NCBI RefSeq assembly: GCF_000003815.2
Contig: NC_049984.1
Location: forward strand, 21,922,383 to 21,986,382
DNA: 64,000 bases
Direction of reading: 5' to 3'
Origin: Branchiostoma floridae
Taxonomy: Eukaryota; Chordata; Leptocardii; Amphioxiformes; Branchiostomatidae
In this document: positions 55,234-63,776 of the stretch, piece after piece
Position numbering within the stretch: position 1 is the stretch's first letter
Layout: every line of letters begins with the position of its first letter
Translations under genes and position numbers: made by a program
The notes under the pieces: generated by a model
Databases searched by the model: none
Seen by the model: the letters and a program-made list of their open reading frames with translations, nothing else
What the model was told of the DNA's origin: nothing

Positions 55234-56006
55234 AGAGAGAGAGAGAGAGAATTGAACAAATAGACTAACCTCCATGAAGATGCTACTCTTGTACTGTTGC
55301 CGATCATACCGCCAGCCTGCATCGCAGGGTTTCTCTGTCCTGTTTCCTGTCGCGTCTCTCATCATGGGACACGACAGATTTCCCAGCTCGTACACGCCGA
55401 CATCGTAACGGGAACACGAGTCGGGCGAAAACGTGTCCGTAGTCTTGTCGTAGCTCCATGGAAGCGAGTAGTTCAGAACGCAGGTATCTTCGGGTTGTAG
55501 TTCTGCCGTTTGTGATTCGGGAATTTCACAGTGATGAGACACCTGTAAAACAAACAATTATAGTGCAATTGGAGAACGTTCGAGAGAACACAACTTGGCA
55601 ACAGTAGATTGTCCAGGATTGGCCAGGCTCTCTTTGGGGCAGATGAAACGTTGTGGTCGGGGTACTAGTATTTTTCCGCACCCGGTACGTAGTGTCAACT
55701 CCTACGGCGTTGGAAAAAAACACACACCCAGGTGTAAAACATTACCCAGGCAGACAGGTCCGAAGAAAGCTCGGTAAAAGATGGCCAGACATAACGACGA
55801 TAGACTGGATGCCGGGTTATAGAGTATAGAAAGTGTGGATATGAGATATGAAGACGACCCAAAACTCCTACCTGTGCGCCTATAAAAGGCATGGACAGCA
55901 TGTGAAAGTTTCCAGGGAATGTTATGAGCCAGATCATGGCCACTTGGACTGCCTGGTACTTTCCCATGGAGCCCAGGTAGCCGAGCGCGGCGTCATAGTC
56001 CACCAT
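44783..56006 (-). CDS. SLC22-family organic ion transporter (11 exons seen, one partial; central exon part missing)
   Basis: A major-facilitator (MFS) protein of the SLC22 organic cation/anion transporter family, expected in the plasma membrane with 12 transmembrane (TM) helices. Exons (minus): 56006-55872, 55542-55270, 50243-50140, 49648-49494, 49229-49057, [about 48488]-48444, 48348-48263, 47974-47831, 47047-46962, 46500-46392, 45883-45674, 44942-44783. Splice phases match at every visible junction. Landmarks: start MVDYDAALGYLGSMGKYQ; a Cys-rich, thrice N-glycosylatable first extracellular loop; the SD..GRKKT MFS signature; ELVGADKRT and RDWRTLQL; IGKFGITAAFNIIYIWTVE; EMYPTVVR; LPETLGVRLPDT. 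Visible coding sequence is about 545 codons. The PESPRW-type segment after TM6 is not visible and should lie between 49,056 and 48,489, where an N gap and a TIR element sit. Substrate cannot be told. It is similar to OCT/OCTN/OAT members. Confidence 0.93.
45674..45883 (-). CDS. SLC22 TM11-TM12 exon
   Basis: NVGIGASSMWARVGGIISPF, VQLSDTAWGPVPYLIFGALS, VVAGLAAMLLPETLGVRLPD, TLEEGENFG. Final two helices and the LPET.G..LP.T motif. 210 bp, donor GTGAGT. Confidence 0.93.
46392..46500 (-). CDS. SLC22 TM10 exon
   Basis: LNALSITTSMIGKFGITAAF, NIIYIWTVEMYPTVV, ending AG|GTTAG which with the next A makes Arg. Contains the SLC22 'IGKFGI.AAF.IIY..T.E.YPT.VR' signature. Confidence 0.93.
46962..47047 (-). 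CDS. SLC22 TM9 exon
   Basis: RKPHVSLMLIGGIACIITPF, LAPPFLAQ; acceptor CCTTTAG, donor GTACGT. 86 bp, phases match on both sides (AG+G gives Arg before). Confidence 0.9.
47831..47974 (-). CDS. SLC22 TM7-TM8 exon
   Basis: LVVTMVFYGLALNTSSLAGD, DYLNFFISGAVDIPAYIISI, FSIEYFGR. 144 bp. Its acceptor lies in a 45-bp tandem duplication, and the functional AG is 47,976-47,975. The upstream duplicate has AA instead. Confidence 0.92.
47951..48040. repeat. 45-bp tandem duplication across a splice acceptor
   Basis: TAAAACACCATCGTCACAAC plus CAACCTACACAGAGAGAAAC (47,951-47,995) is repeated at 47,996-48,040 with CAATTT replacing CAACCT. On the minus strand one copy has TGTAG|G and the other TGTAAA. Confidence 0.93.
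48263..48348 (-). CDS. SLC22 TM7 entry exon
   Basis: PVDEKRYSAIDLVRTPNMAK, MSLIVFFNW; acceptor CTTTTCAG, donor GTGAGT. 86 bp, phase 0 to 2. This is the SLC22 intracellular-loop end (.DL.RTP..) leading to TM7. Confidence 0.92.
48444..48488 (-). CDS. SLC22 partial exon after the missing segment
   Basis: Only its 3' end is certain: SLRDQDGLIAIENLE followed by a GTACGT donor at 48,443, phase 0 into the next exon. Upstream (48,491 onward) the sequence becomes the TIR element, so the true acceptor and the PESPRWL-type stretch are not seen. Confidence 0.7.
48491..48821. mobile_element. TIR element (about 330 bp, MITE-like) inside SLC22
   Basis: Outer ends CAGTTCTCGCGA (48,491) and TCGCGAGAACTG (to 48,821) are inverted. 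A second, longer inverted pair follows: GAGAAAGCACGTCACCGGAA...GCGCCTGCG (48,562-48,595) against CGCAGGCGCAAGTACGTTCC...CGCGAGA (48,780-48,817). A small hairpin CGAGACTTGC/GCAAGTCTCG lies at 48,499-48,539. Non-coding. No target duplication can be read because the gap starts three bases later. Confidence 0.7.
48824..48923. other. Assembly gap (100 N)
   Basis: Exactly 100 N, the conventional length for a gap of unknown size. Frames drawn through it are meaningless. Confidence 0.99.
49057..49229 (-). CDS. SLC22 TM5-TM6 exon
   Basis: Reads AMELVGADKRTLVGTLLGIA, AIRDWRTLQLVVSVPNIAM, LFFWWW, with a GTGATG donor. An alternative donor three or four bases upstream is possible in the TGG repeat. The next expected residues (I-P-E-S-P-R-W) are not on any visible exon. 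Confidence 0.88.
49494..49648 (-). CDS. SLC22 MFS-signature exon
   Basis: IGRKKTMFLTIFVQVVFG begins it (motif A after ..SDI), then TM3-TM4 with FRLIVGGGVLGASLSGFVI. 155 bp. Donor GTACGT chosen because it gives an in-frame Ala before MELVG in the next exon. Confidence 0.92.
50140..50243 (-). CDS. SLC22 TM2 exon
   Basis: Begins FDLVCENQALNNLAQ, continues AMYMLGVLIGSIGFGQLSD, donor GTGAGT. 104 bp, phase 0 to 2. The 5-kb intron before it is the largest and holds most of the insertions. Confidence 0.93.
50362..51430 (-). mobile_element. 1.07-kb interspersed repeat, copy 2 (inverted)
   Basis: Reverse complement of the element at 11,399-12,469, end to end. Begins AACAACTAGAGTTCGGCGAC on the plus strand and ends TCATGGAGGT. 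Lies in the long SLC22 intron. Confidence 0.85.
52145..52310. mobile_element. pogo/Tigger-like MITE with TA target duplication
   Basis: 166 bp from CAGGGGAAGCCGCTTAATTG to CAATTAACAGGCTTCTACTG, i.e. inverted termini CAG(T)(A)GAAGCC..TTAATTGCACGG, flanked by TA on both sides (52,143-52,144 and 52,311-52,312). TA duplication and this CAGTAGAAGC-type end are typical of pogo/Tigger members of Tc1/mariner. Non-coding. Confidence 0.7.
53197..53363 (+). pseudogene. Non-LTR RT fragment, 5' half of a split copy
   Basis: Reads 'VTMPTKNRLLRSIVLSIFLY', 'GLESWTLTSDIVEGINAQEM', 'NCYGRLLGVYW'. 'LL.S+VLS..LYG.ESWTLT.......I.A.EM.C.RR+LG+.W' is the post-RT region of L1/RTE-type ORF2 proteins. It stops at the junction with another retrotransposon and resumes at 54,855. 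Confidence 0.7.
53364..54848 (-). mobile_element. Non-LTR retrotransposon, internally deleted, nested insertion
   Basis: Minus-strand protein blocks: 'NKISEENWFEHFSNLDKLSN' (about 54,830), 'SPMTLKELDITISNLKNNKS' and 'NDLILNEMLKSS' (RT start), then a jump to 'ANNKHLYSRGLKALFAMDRS' and 'LYYGSEIWGSAERS', 'KQTLNVPKSTRG', and 'KLRSYRLFKSTCYEEQYLSI', 'RHRNAITKLRISCHKLHIET', 'CQYCNLDT'. The catalytic F/YxDD region is deleted near 54,540. The 3' end has AATAAAGG and a CATTCATTCATT-type tail at 53,364-53,395, as in non-LTR elements with short tandem tails. Confidence 0.75.
54855..55060 (+). pseudogene. Non-LTR RT fragment, 3' half of the split copy
   Basis: Plus frames 'INQRISTLAGPQPNF' and, shifted, 'KKKELWWFGHVFRSERTAVH', 'TTPRGKAEDRRSLG'. 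'..+..+I..R.L.WFGHV.R.......+..G+..G+R..GR' is the end of the L1/RTE-like ORF2 and continues the segment at 53,197-53,363. Confidence 0.65.
55171..55251. repeat. (CG)n(AG)n compound microsatellite
   Basis: GCGCGCGC tract of about 20 bp followed by AGAGAG for about 60 bp, ending about 19 bp from the SLC22 exon end at 55,270. Confidence 0.97.
55270..55542 (-). CDS. SLC22 extracellular-loop exon
   Basis: 91 codons, phase 0 at both ends. Holds five Cys (a sixth, in DLVCE, is on the next exon) and sequons NYS, NLS and NRT. This is the large glycosylated loop between TM1 and TM2 typical of SLC22. A (CT)n(CG)n tract follows about 15 bp inside the intron. Confidence 0.92.
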
Positions 56007-56034
56007 CTTGGTTCCACTCAAAACTAGGACAAAT
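55872..56034 (-). CDS. SLC22 exon with start codon
   Basis: Acceptor at 56,036-56,037 (TTTCAG), short 5'UTR, ATG at 56,006-56,004, donor GTAGGAG after GCACAG. 45 codons covering the cytosolic N-terminus (YDAALGYLGSMGKYQ) and start of TM1 (VAMIWLITFPGNFHML). An acceptor before the ATG implies at least one upstream non-coding exon, not found. Confidence 0.9.
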
Positions 56035-56039
56035 GCTGA

Positions 56040-56825
56040 AAGGCAAACATGATGAACGCAGCAGTGTTAATTTATCTAGGGGCGTTTTTCATCGGATTGT
56101 CGTACACGTGATTTGTTGGTAGGGCATGTTTACTTTTAGGGGCGTAAGTGCACTATATGGCACCGCTTCGTAAAGTCTACCAGCGATTCTGTCTGTGATA
56201 AAGAAAAAGGGGCAGTTTGTTTGTCTATAACGTAGCTCATCTCATTACAGCTACTTCAAATGTCCCACTCACTACAAAGTTTCTATTGACAGAAATTGAA
56301 CAAGAGTTCGAAGATCTCGCGACTCTGTAAAGTGGTTAAAGTTACTCGTATGTCTTGTTGGATTGAAGTTCAGTCATGCAAAGTAGGTTTTGATCAACAT
56401 TGCAAACAAAAATTGACCACTTTCTGCCACTCAAGGGGGCACGTGACTACAAGTAGCCAGTATATTGCATATATGCATGACATGTACCTGTCTGGAGTTG
56501 GTGATTCAGTACAAATCACCCGGATGGATACCTGGTGAACCTCCATACCGTATCAGCCACATGGTGATTTACAGTCATTATCATTCACCCGGACGGGAGA
56601 CCTGGCGTATCCCCGTCTTGTAATTAGCCAGCGGAATGGTACATCACCCCGTAAGGGGAGTTATAAACCCGCCCGTGACATGTGCGAACATGTGCGTATG
56701 GCGGCTTTGAAAAAGACGTCCTTTGACACCTGACTGTTCCGCCATCGCATAGCCCCATTGCTATTGTATATGGAGAATCCTAGTGAACAGTGGGGTTCAA
56801 GGACTATACTAAACTGACCACGCAA
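56040..56825. other. 5' flank of SLC22-like gene; no gene seen
   Basis: Contains an imperfect inverted or tandem arrangement of ATCACCCGGATGG..ACCTGG and ATTCACCCGGACGG..ACCTGG (about 56,514-56,605). No promoter element can be assigned. Confidence 0.3.
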
Positions 56826-56827
56826 AA

Positions 56828-56912
56828 CGGCTTTGGGCCGAACGGTTTAGAGTCTGGGTTTGTGAGATGTCGGCAAGGGATCGGCGCACGCGTTCGAATC
56901 CCGGGATTCAAG
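56828..56912 (+). other. tRNA-like segment (degenerate SINE head)
   Basis: GGGCCGAACGGTTTAGAGTC..GGTTTGTGAGATG....GCGTTCGAATCCCGGG has an A-box-like and a clear B-box (GTTCGAATCC) about 50 bp apart. It resembles a tRNA with a damaged acceptor stem and no good cloverleaf, so most likely a tRNA-derived SINE remnant. Confidence 0.4.
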
Positions 56913-56954
56913 AGTAATTTAGTAATGCATTAGTACGTTATCAAGCCTTTTTTA

Positions 56955-57540
56955 AAAGTCTCCCTGACACTGTTTTAACACTTTTATACGGTAGAATAGA
57001 CATTGATAAAGATGTGAACAAGCAAAAGGAACCATTTCCCGTCTTTCCCCGATTTTTAATTACAAGGTTCATACACAGCGCAAAAGCTATGAAGGGCCTA
57101 TCTGTATGTCTCATGTTGCAATTTGCCCTCGGGCAAGAACTTGCAAATAAACTTCTTCAATATATTATTTGTTTTGAGCGAAATGATGGAATCTAATACA
57201 TTATTGATGGCATTTTTTCTAAAGTCGTATTGACACTGTTTAACGCCTTTATGCGGCAGAATAGACTTAATCAAGGTGTTTACAACCAAAATGAACCATT
57301 TCCCGCCTTTCCTTGATTTTGATTGCAAAGTTCATACATAGCGCAAAAGCACTGAATGGCAAATATAATGTGTTTTGAGCGAAACGATTGGGTCTAACAC
57401 ATTATCAATGGCATTTTTCAAATGTCGTTCTAGCACTTTTATACAGTAGAATAGACTTAATAAAGGTATTTACAGGCAAAAGGAACCATTTCCCGCCTTT
57501 CCCCGATTTTTAATTGCAAAGTTCATACATAGCGCAAACC
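56955..57540. repeat. Three diverged tandem units (about 190-264 bp)
   Basis: 'GGAACCATTTCCCGCCTTTC', 'GATTTTTAATTGCAAAGTTC' and 'ATACATAGCGCAAA' recur, with ACCATTTCCC at 57,031, 57,295 and 57,485. GTTTTGAGCGAAA blocks lie between. Non-coding. Confidence 0.8.
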
Positions 57541-57654
57541 CCCTGAAAACCCCTCAAGCCCCCAAGAAAAAGCAACCTCCAGCTCCCAGGAACAAGACCC
57601 AAGTGTACTTCGCTTCACGAATTTGCGTGTATTGCGCCCCGGAGGTGAACAATT

Positions 57655-57865
57655 TAAAAAATATGGCCATATTTTATATAATTACGCATTTTTTCTTCTT
57701 CATTTTCGCCCTTTTCTTTCTTCGCAGAAACAGGAGATTTTGCCCCATCCTCCTTTGAATATGGGTCGCAATCTTCTCTGTTCCTGCGAGGACGGAAAAA
57801 AATTTCAAAAGACGAAAATGAAGGGAAAAACTGTAAAATATGACGAAATATGGCCATATGAGCGA
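57655..57865. repeat. Imperfect inverted repeat, arms about 75 bp
   Basis: Left arm TGGCCATATTTTATATAATT... CATTTTCGCCCTTTT...TCGCAGAAACAG (57,664 onward). Right arm, reverse complemented, TGGCCATATTTCGTCATATT... CATTTTCGTCTTTT...TCGCAGGAACAG. Could be a MITE or a foldback element. Open frames on both strands follow from the symmetry. Confidence 0.65.
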
Positions 57866-58125
57866 TTATTGTTGACCCCCGTGCAAACGTAAGGTGAAGT
57901 TTGTCGCATCTTTGATTAAACCATGTATGAACGTAAAACTTGTTGTTTCTTCCCAGCATTATTACAAAACAACGTATTCAATAACAAAAAAACAAAAAAA
58001 ATGATCTCAGTGCCCGTTTGACGTAGCTTTGGCGACTTTTTGTAAGTTCGCAAACTGCAGTATCGAGGCCACCGTAGGTGGCGCTTTTGGTAGTTAATGA
58101 GATAGGCATCTGTGAGGCGGTCTTT

Positions 58126-58159
58126 TTGCGTTTCGTCGCCCTCTGGCGACGAAACGCAA
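58126..58159. repeat. Perfect 15-bp palindrome, 4-base loop
   Basis: TTGCGTTTCGTCGCC - CTCT - GGCGACGAAACGCAA. Just upstream is a shorter CCACCGTAGGTGG palindrome (about 58,070). Confidence 0.95.
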
Positions 58160-58903
58160 TGTATTGGGTTTTACCTTCAGTGGGTGCTTCGATGATGGAT
58201 GCTTGGTGCCTGGTTTGGTTCAAGAGGGTCTGCATGGGGAGTTCCGACAACGATTTACGCTGAATTTAAAAGAACCCCCTATAGTCCATGGGCCAGGTCC
58301 CCCAAAATGGCCATTTGGTACCAAACAAAGGGACAAATGGTGACTTACTTTTTTGAAAAGGTTGATTCCTCTACTTCATTATTTTGCATGATAACCATGT
58401 CAGATGCCCAGCTTTATAGGAATTATCACGTGATTTTGTGACGTCACTCAAATCTATAGAACTACCAAAAATCGTTTATTACAAGTCATCAAAAGTGGTT
58501 TTAATAATCCCCAACCACATTTGATGAGTATTTCTCTGCACTTAGATCATACAAATACCTGTTGAATATATTTGGAACCATTTTGAAATAAATTTAGACA
58601 AATTTCCACATTGGTTACCATGGCAACGGTGAAAAATAACATTTTTTACCGGAAAGTTGCTAAACAAGCCATTGTTGGATGCTTTTGAAATTTAGCCATT
58701 ATCAAGGCATGACCAATGACACCGAACGATTCATAACTAATGTAAGGGCTCTTAGAAAACATTTTAGTTAGGTAAGAAATAAATAGAACTTTTTAGTATT
58801 TTAATCCATACTACAGTGTGAATTGAAAAATACATGTATATTGTTTTTATGCTGTGTTTCTCTTGCCAAATCTTTAAATAAATGGATTCAACTTTTTCAT
58901 CTT

Positions 58904-59588
58904 TGGGCCAAATGAGTTGCAATTTGGCATGGAGGTAGAGATAGCAAATACCCTCAGACTTTCTTCCTCTCTTTTTAGGGTTTTTAGTCATTTTTGGCGG
59001 AAAATATATATTTTGGGCCCCTGTACCCTGTATTACAACCTAATGACACCTGAAATTTGATACAGAGGTAATGACCTGAAATTTGATACAGAGGTGCATT
59101 GGGCATTTGCTCACAGGGCACTATGAACAATTTGTGCTTACATTACTTCAAAAATGAGTTATTTGGGGATTTTGGGCCATTTTTGACTAAAAATATATAT
59201 TTTTGGCTCCTGTGCCATTGTATTGAAACAAAATGACCTGAAATTTGGTTTGGAGGTGTGTAGGCTATGTGCCCACATTATTTCATTTTTACTTTCGGAA
59301 TACGTTTCTTGAAATTGTTGAATTTTGGGATTTTTTTTTGCTATTTTCAGACTATGGGCCAATGAGTTGCAATTTGGCATGGAGGTAGAGATAGCAAATA
59401 CCCTCAGACTTTCTTCCTCTCTTTTTAGGGTTTTTAGTCATTTTTGGCGGAAAATATATATTTTGGGCCCCTGTACCCTGGTATTACAACCTAATGACCT
59501 GAAATTTGATACAGAGGTGCATTGGGCATTTGCTCACAGGGCACTATGAACAATTTGTGCTTACATTATTTCAAAAATGAGTTATTTG
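58904..59588. repeat. Recent duplication with 450-bp offset
   Basis: Segment GGGCCAAATGAGTTGCAATT...ATGAGTTATT (58,904-59,165) recurs at 59,356-59,588 almost unchanged. The first copy has an extra internal 28-bp duplication of ACCTGAAATTTGATACAGAG. A more diverged unit lies between (59,166-59,355), so the locus is a three-unit array with near-identical outer units. Confidence 0.9.
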
Positions 59589-60074
59589 AGTTATTACACT
59601 AAACGATTCATAAACAGTGGTAGGGTTCTTAGTGGTTAGTTTAGCTCATTGGCTAGGTGCGTAAGAAAAGTAGACATTTTTAGCAAAGAAGTCAGGAGAC
59701 AGAAATCAGGACACTATTTTGACATCTTGCCACTGTCATCTTGCATTTTCCAATGCAAACGTTTATCGATGTTTTGTGCCATCATTATGTTAAAAGTCCT
59801 CAAAATGACTTTTCGTTGTGAGTTGTAAGTCTGACTCAGTTACATATGGATGATATGGAGCATAATCCTAGGTCATCTTATCTTCTTTCTGTAGACAACA
59901 ACAAGACTCACATGCCTCCTGGCATATTTACAACAACGAGGCAATCCACAGCAACGATTCTGCAAGAGGGCTGTTCATAAAAATTAGAATCATTGTAAGG
60001 GACATATCAAATGCTGATTCAATGCTAAAATCTTAGGAATACTATTTGTTTAAAATCTGAGTTTCAAAGTGGTA
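59589..60074. other. No gene seen
   Basis: AT-rich, no coding or structural signal. Confidence 0.4.
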
Positions 60075-60076
60075 TA

Positions 60077-60200
60077 CAGTAGAAGCCAGTTAATTGCGCG
60101 TCGGATAAACGCACACTTCAGTCAATTGCACGGAATCCTTAAATTCCAAACCAGCTTTCATTCACTCCGTTGTTAATGACTTCGCTTATCTGCACGATGA
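60077..60200. mobile_element. pogo/Tigger-like terminal fragment
   Basis: TA then CAGTAGAAGCCAGTTAATTG with GCGCG next. This is the same terminus as the MITE at 52,145-52,310. The opposite end was not found, so it is a partial copy. Confidence 0.5.
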
Positions 60201-61216
60201 AAAGTCACCAATAATGCACGTAAATTTGTCAAACATCGTCGCCAAATGGACTGAATATGCGTGCTTGAAATTGGCATACGCGGTACAATTAGGCCGATAA
60301 TTGCCTGTGTAGAAGCGCAATACCGACAACATGTATGAAATTGTTATTGGGAGCAAAAGAAAATGATATTGTGGGAAGTCGTGGGCGGGTTCTGCGCGTG
60401 TCGGCGCCATAAAGAGACGCACGTCCGCCAAAAGCCGTCAAAGCCGGCATTATGATTTGGGAGACAACTTGCTGTGCACGTGACAAACTCAATAAAATTT
60501 GTTCTCTACCAGTCCATTGTCTATTAGCTGTACATGTATTTGAGATTGCGGGGACATACTTTTGCGCGAAGGAGAAAATATTTGCAGTGGTTTAAAGTCA
60601 TTGGCAGTCAGTCAGAAACCACACTGCAACTCGGGTCCTATAGACGGTAATAGCAGTCGCTTTTGGCGGTACGGTACCTTCGGGATCAGCAATGGTAAAG
60701 TGTACTTAAATATCATATGGAAGGCCCTGTTCACCGAGCAAAAAAATGAAACGGTTCATCCGTTTGGCAAGCTAAAACGGATAAATTTGTCACCATGAAC
60801 GTTCCGTTTCATTATTCTTGGTTGTGAATACAGCCATGGTTGGGTTTGGGTTGCCAGGTGATTGACAGTTTAGATGTAGAACTGTCTCCTGTGTTGCAGG
60901 GGCCTATGCCACCTTCAATAATGTATCAGGTTACTCTGATCCGACCCCTGTTGTAGTAAACGTTTCTCCTGCCATACGACATATAAGTCATCACGCGCAA
61001 AAAGGTTGAAATCTGCATGTTAACAGAGACCGTAATCGCACAGAGACCGTACGTTGTAAGCACGTGCAACTCACCTACCACTTCCGCAACGAACGATGAA
61101 CGCAACCGCTCGCAGCCAGGCGTGGCGTGCAGACCACGTACTTACACCTTGCGCAACCGTGCGAGTGACATGCGTTGACGTACTCCCTCCCTGCTCTTGC
61201 CAGTCGTTCCCCACGT
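60201..61216. other. No gene recognised
   Basis: Overlapping open frames (60,186-60,492 minus; 60,562-60,798 plus) show no known motif. Confidence 0.3.
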
Positions 61217-62140
61217 TTTCTGTATCTGTATCTGTATCTATATAGCCGGTATAACCGCCATTCGGCGTGACACACCAGCTTCGCAGGCACGCGGTGCGGC
61301 AGCAGCTGGTTATATTACACAGAACGATCCGTCACACCTAACTTTACACATCTATCTGCAAGTGTTCTTTAAAACTATCCAGAGAAGATGCCCCTACTGT
61401 ACTTGGTGATAACAAATTCCAATCTACGATAGTTCTGGGAAAATACGAATTTTTGGACACATCAATCCTAGCTTGGAAACTCTGGTACTTGAAGTCATGG
61501 CTGTTTCTTGTTCTTTTTTGAGCTGGTATTAGATACTTATCAGTCGGTACGTCCACCAGCTTATTGGTCATTTTGTACATCATGCAAAGTCTGGACGCTT
61601 TCCTTCTGTCTTCAAGTGATGTCCACTGTAGATCTGTTTTCATTTTGGTTACACTAGCATCCCTGTTGTAGTTGTTTGTACAGAATCGGGCAGCTTGGTT
61701 CTGTACCCTTTCAAGTTTATCTTTGTCTTTCTTTGTATACGGATCCCATACTGTACGTTGCAGCATATTCAAGGTTAGGTCTTACCAGTGACGTGTATGT
61801 AAGTGATTTTACCCTGGCTGGGCATGCCAACAAGTTACGTTTGATCACTCCCAATGTCTGTTTAGCCTTGGTTGTTATTTTGTTAACATGGACACCCCAC
61901 TTCAGCCCAGTTGTTAACGTAACACCTAGGTATGGGTGGCTTTTCGTGGTTGCTAATGTCTGACCACAAAACTGATAAGGGGACACATTTGGTGTGCGTT
62001 TGTTCGTTATGTGCATGATATGGCACTTATCAGGATTGAACTGCATAAGCCATTTCCTTTGCCATTCTTCCAGGGTGTTCAGATCTTTCTGAAGAAGTTG
62101 TGAGTCATTCTTTGCAGATACCTCTATATGGGTTTTCAGG
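61217..62140 (-). mobile_element. 5'-truncated non-LTR retrotransposon (CR1/L2/Jockey-like)
   Basis: Minus strand: 'LQKDLNTLEEWQRKWLMQFN' and 'PDKCHIMHIT', 'HPYLGVTLTTGLKWGVHVNK', 'LTYTSLVRPNLEYAAT', then after one frameshift (about 61,755) 'VWDPYTKKDKDKLERVQNQA', 'ARFCTNNYNRDASVTKM', '...FFPRTIVDWNLL'-like text ('YFPRTIVDWNLLSPSTV') and 'LDSFKEHLQIDV' stop at about 61,346. Standard RT-thumb to C-terminus of Jockey/CR1-group ORF2. It is followed by a GC-rich 3'UTR and a (ATACAG)n tail (61,218-61,242). The RT catalytic core is missing because of 5' truncation. Confidence 0.85.
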
Positions 62141-62269
62141 AATACGTGGCGGACGTGGCCTCCACAAAAAACGTACGGACAAATTGCACGTACGGCGGGT
62201 TGTGCCCCAGGATTTAACGATCTGTCCAGCTTGTGGGTTTGACATAAATGGGGGGACCAAAGAAAAATG

Positions 62270-62405
62270 CAGAAGAGCCACACTAACCAGGTCTGTCTAT
62301 AGCTAGGTGTCCCTTCTTGGTAATCATTATGGAGATGTCGGTATTGTTTCCCTCAAAGGTTTTCCTCAGGCGATACGGGCATTTTGTGCGCTCATGAGAA
62401 GGCAT
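62270..62405 (+). repeat. Dispersed repeat, copy 1
   Basis: 'TCTATAGCTAGGTGTCCCTT', 'TATGGAGATGTCGGTA', 'TTTCCTCAGGCGATACGGGC'. Matches 63,777-63,885 in the same order and orientation. Confidence 0.75.
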
Positions 62406-63200
62406 TTCTTAATTGTGACACCAAAATATTGCATCGGTGTTTGCAAAAAATTAAATGCCGATAAATGTAATATATGTATTTGCAAAATGATTTTCCTCAC
62501 AAATCTGTATTTACTGCTTAATTAATATCACAGTTGATTTATCGTGCAGGTTTTAGGTCGTAACCACCTACTTCATATCATTTATGCATGTTGTATAACT
62601 ATTCATTAAATCCAGGCAACGTCCACATTGAAGTTTCTCCGTTTTATTCACCTCAGATAGATACAGGAAAGCAACATGATAATTGCTCTTTAAACATTTT
62701 TACACCATTCTGACCAGCTTTATTTGACGACGTCAATGAAAGATGTTGATGAATTGTTTTGTCAACGTTTATGCACCAACAATAAATATTCTTTCATTCT
62801 GTAGGACATTTTGTCAGCTTACATGAAAACGTTCTCTATATTTTGCTTTAGAAAGCATTCTTTCCAATGCTTCATTTTTCAGTCACACCCCCTACTGTGT
62901 CTCCATTTACGATAGCCAAAAATGACAGTTTTTTTCGACCCAAGGGTTATATCATAGGCAGGAGTTACAAACGTTACCTGTAACAGTGCACCTTATTTTC
63001 TTCGTAATAAAAGTTTCCCCTCGGTCGGCACTGGCAGTGCTTCCCGCCGCCCTAGTCTACTGCCACATGCATAGTTACCTCGTCATAATCAGACAATTCA
63101 CGATCAGAAGCCAAAAAGGTCGAACGTCAAAACAAAAGGCCGACGCTTGCCTAGCCCTGGGTCTGGGCAGGTAGAACGCCCAATAGCCGGGCTAGAGAAA
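62406..63200. other. No gene recognised
   Basis: AT-rich to about 62,980, then a GC-richer piece with no motif I know. Confidence 0.35.
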
Positions 63201-63203
63201 TAG

Positions 63204-63340
63204 TTAAGGTGGTATCTCACTGCACTTGGGGCACGCTTGCGGCACTACTGGGTTCGAGATCGCAGATGTATTATTCACGAAATCTAGAGGTAACCACACC
63301 ACTACCGAACCTAGAGGTGCCGGATGCAAGTGCGACGTTT
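63204..63340. repeat. 'AACCTAGAGGTG' repeat block, copy 1
   Basis: CTCACT.CACTTG...GGGTTCGAGATCGCAGATGT...GAACCTAGAGGTGCC parallels 63,893-64,000 (CTCACTACACTCG...GGGTTCGACAACGCAGACGT...GAACCTAGAGGTGAC). Confidence 0.6.
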
Positions 63341-63776
63341 TTAACAATGTTACTTGGTGGGAAAAATTAGTGGGCCCTGAAAAATCTAGGAAATGATGTA
63401 ACAAAATGTGATGATCATCTTTAAATACAAATGCAAAAGGTTCAAAACAGCACATACCGTCTTTGAGATGACAAGTTGGGAATCGTTCGTTCTGTGTTTT
63501 TGTTTTTAACCAAGAAACTGCAAGTCTGGAACTCGAGGTTATACCGACCAGCCCAGTTTGCGAGTTCGGAACCAATGCGGTTACCAAGGAAAAATGCAGA
63601 AAGACCAGATCGGGCAGTCTAGGGGCCCCGAGAGAGGCTGTCACAGCTGGCGCCTGCGCCCAGACCGGTGACTGGGCAAATCTGGTGGTGTGTGTTTACA
63701 TGTACAAATGAAAATCTGAACATTTGATTATCGTTTGGTCGTATTTGCCATCATGTTACAAACAAATGCGACACAA

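Noticed and set aside
57654-57959. Opposing open frames at 57.65-57.96 kb
   Set aside because: Explained by the imperfect inverted repeat.
58719-58991. Minus frame with Lys-rich text
   Set aside because: Lies in AT-rich tandem-duplicated DNA with no homology I can see.
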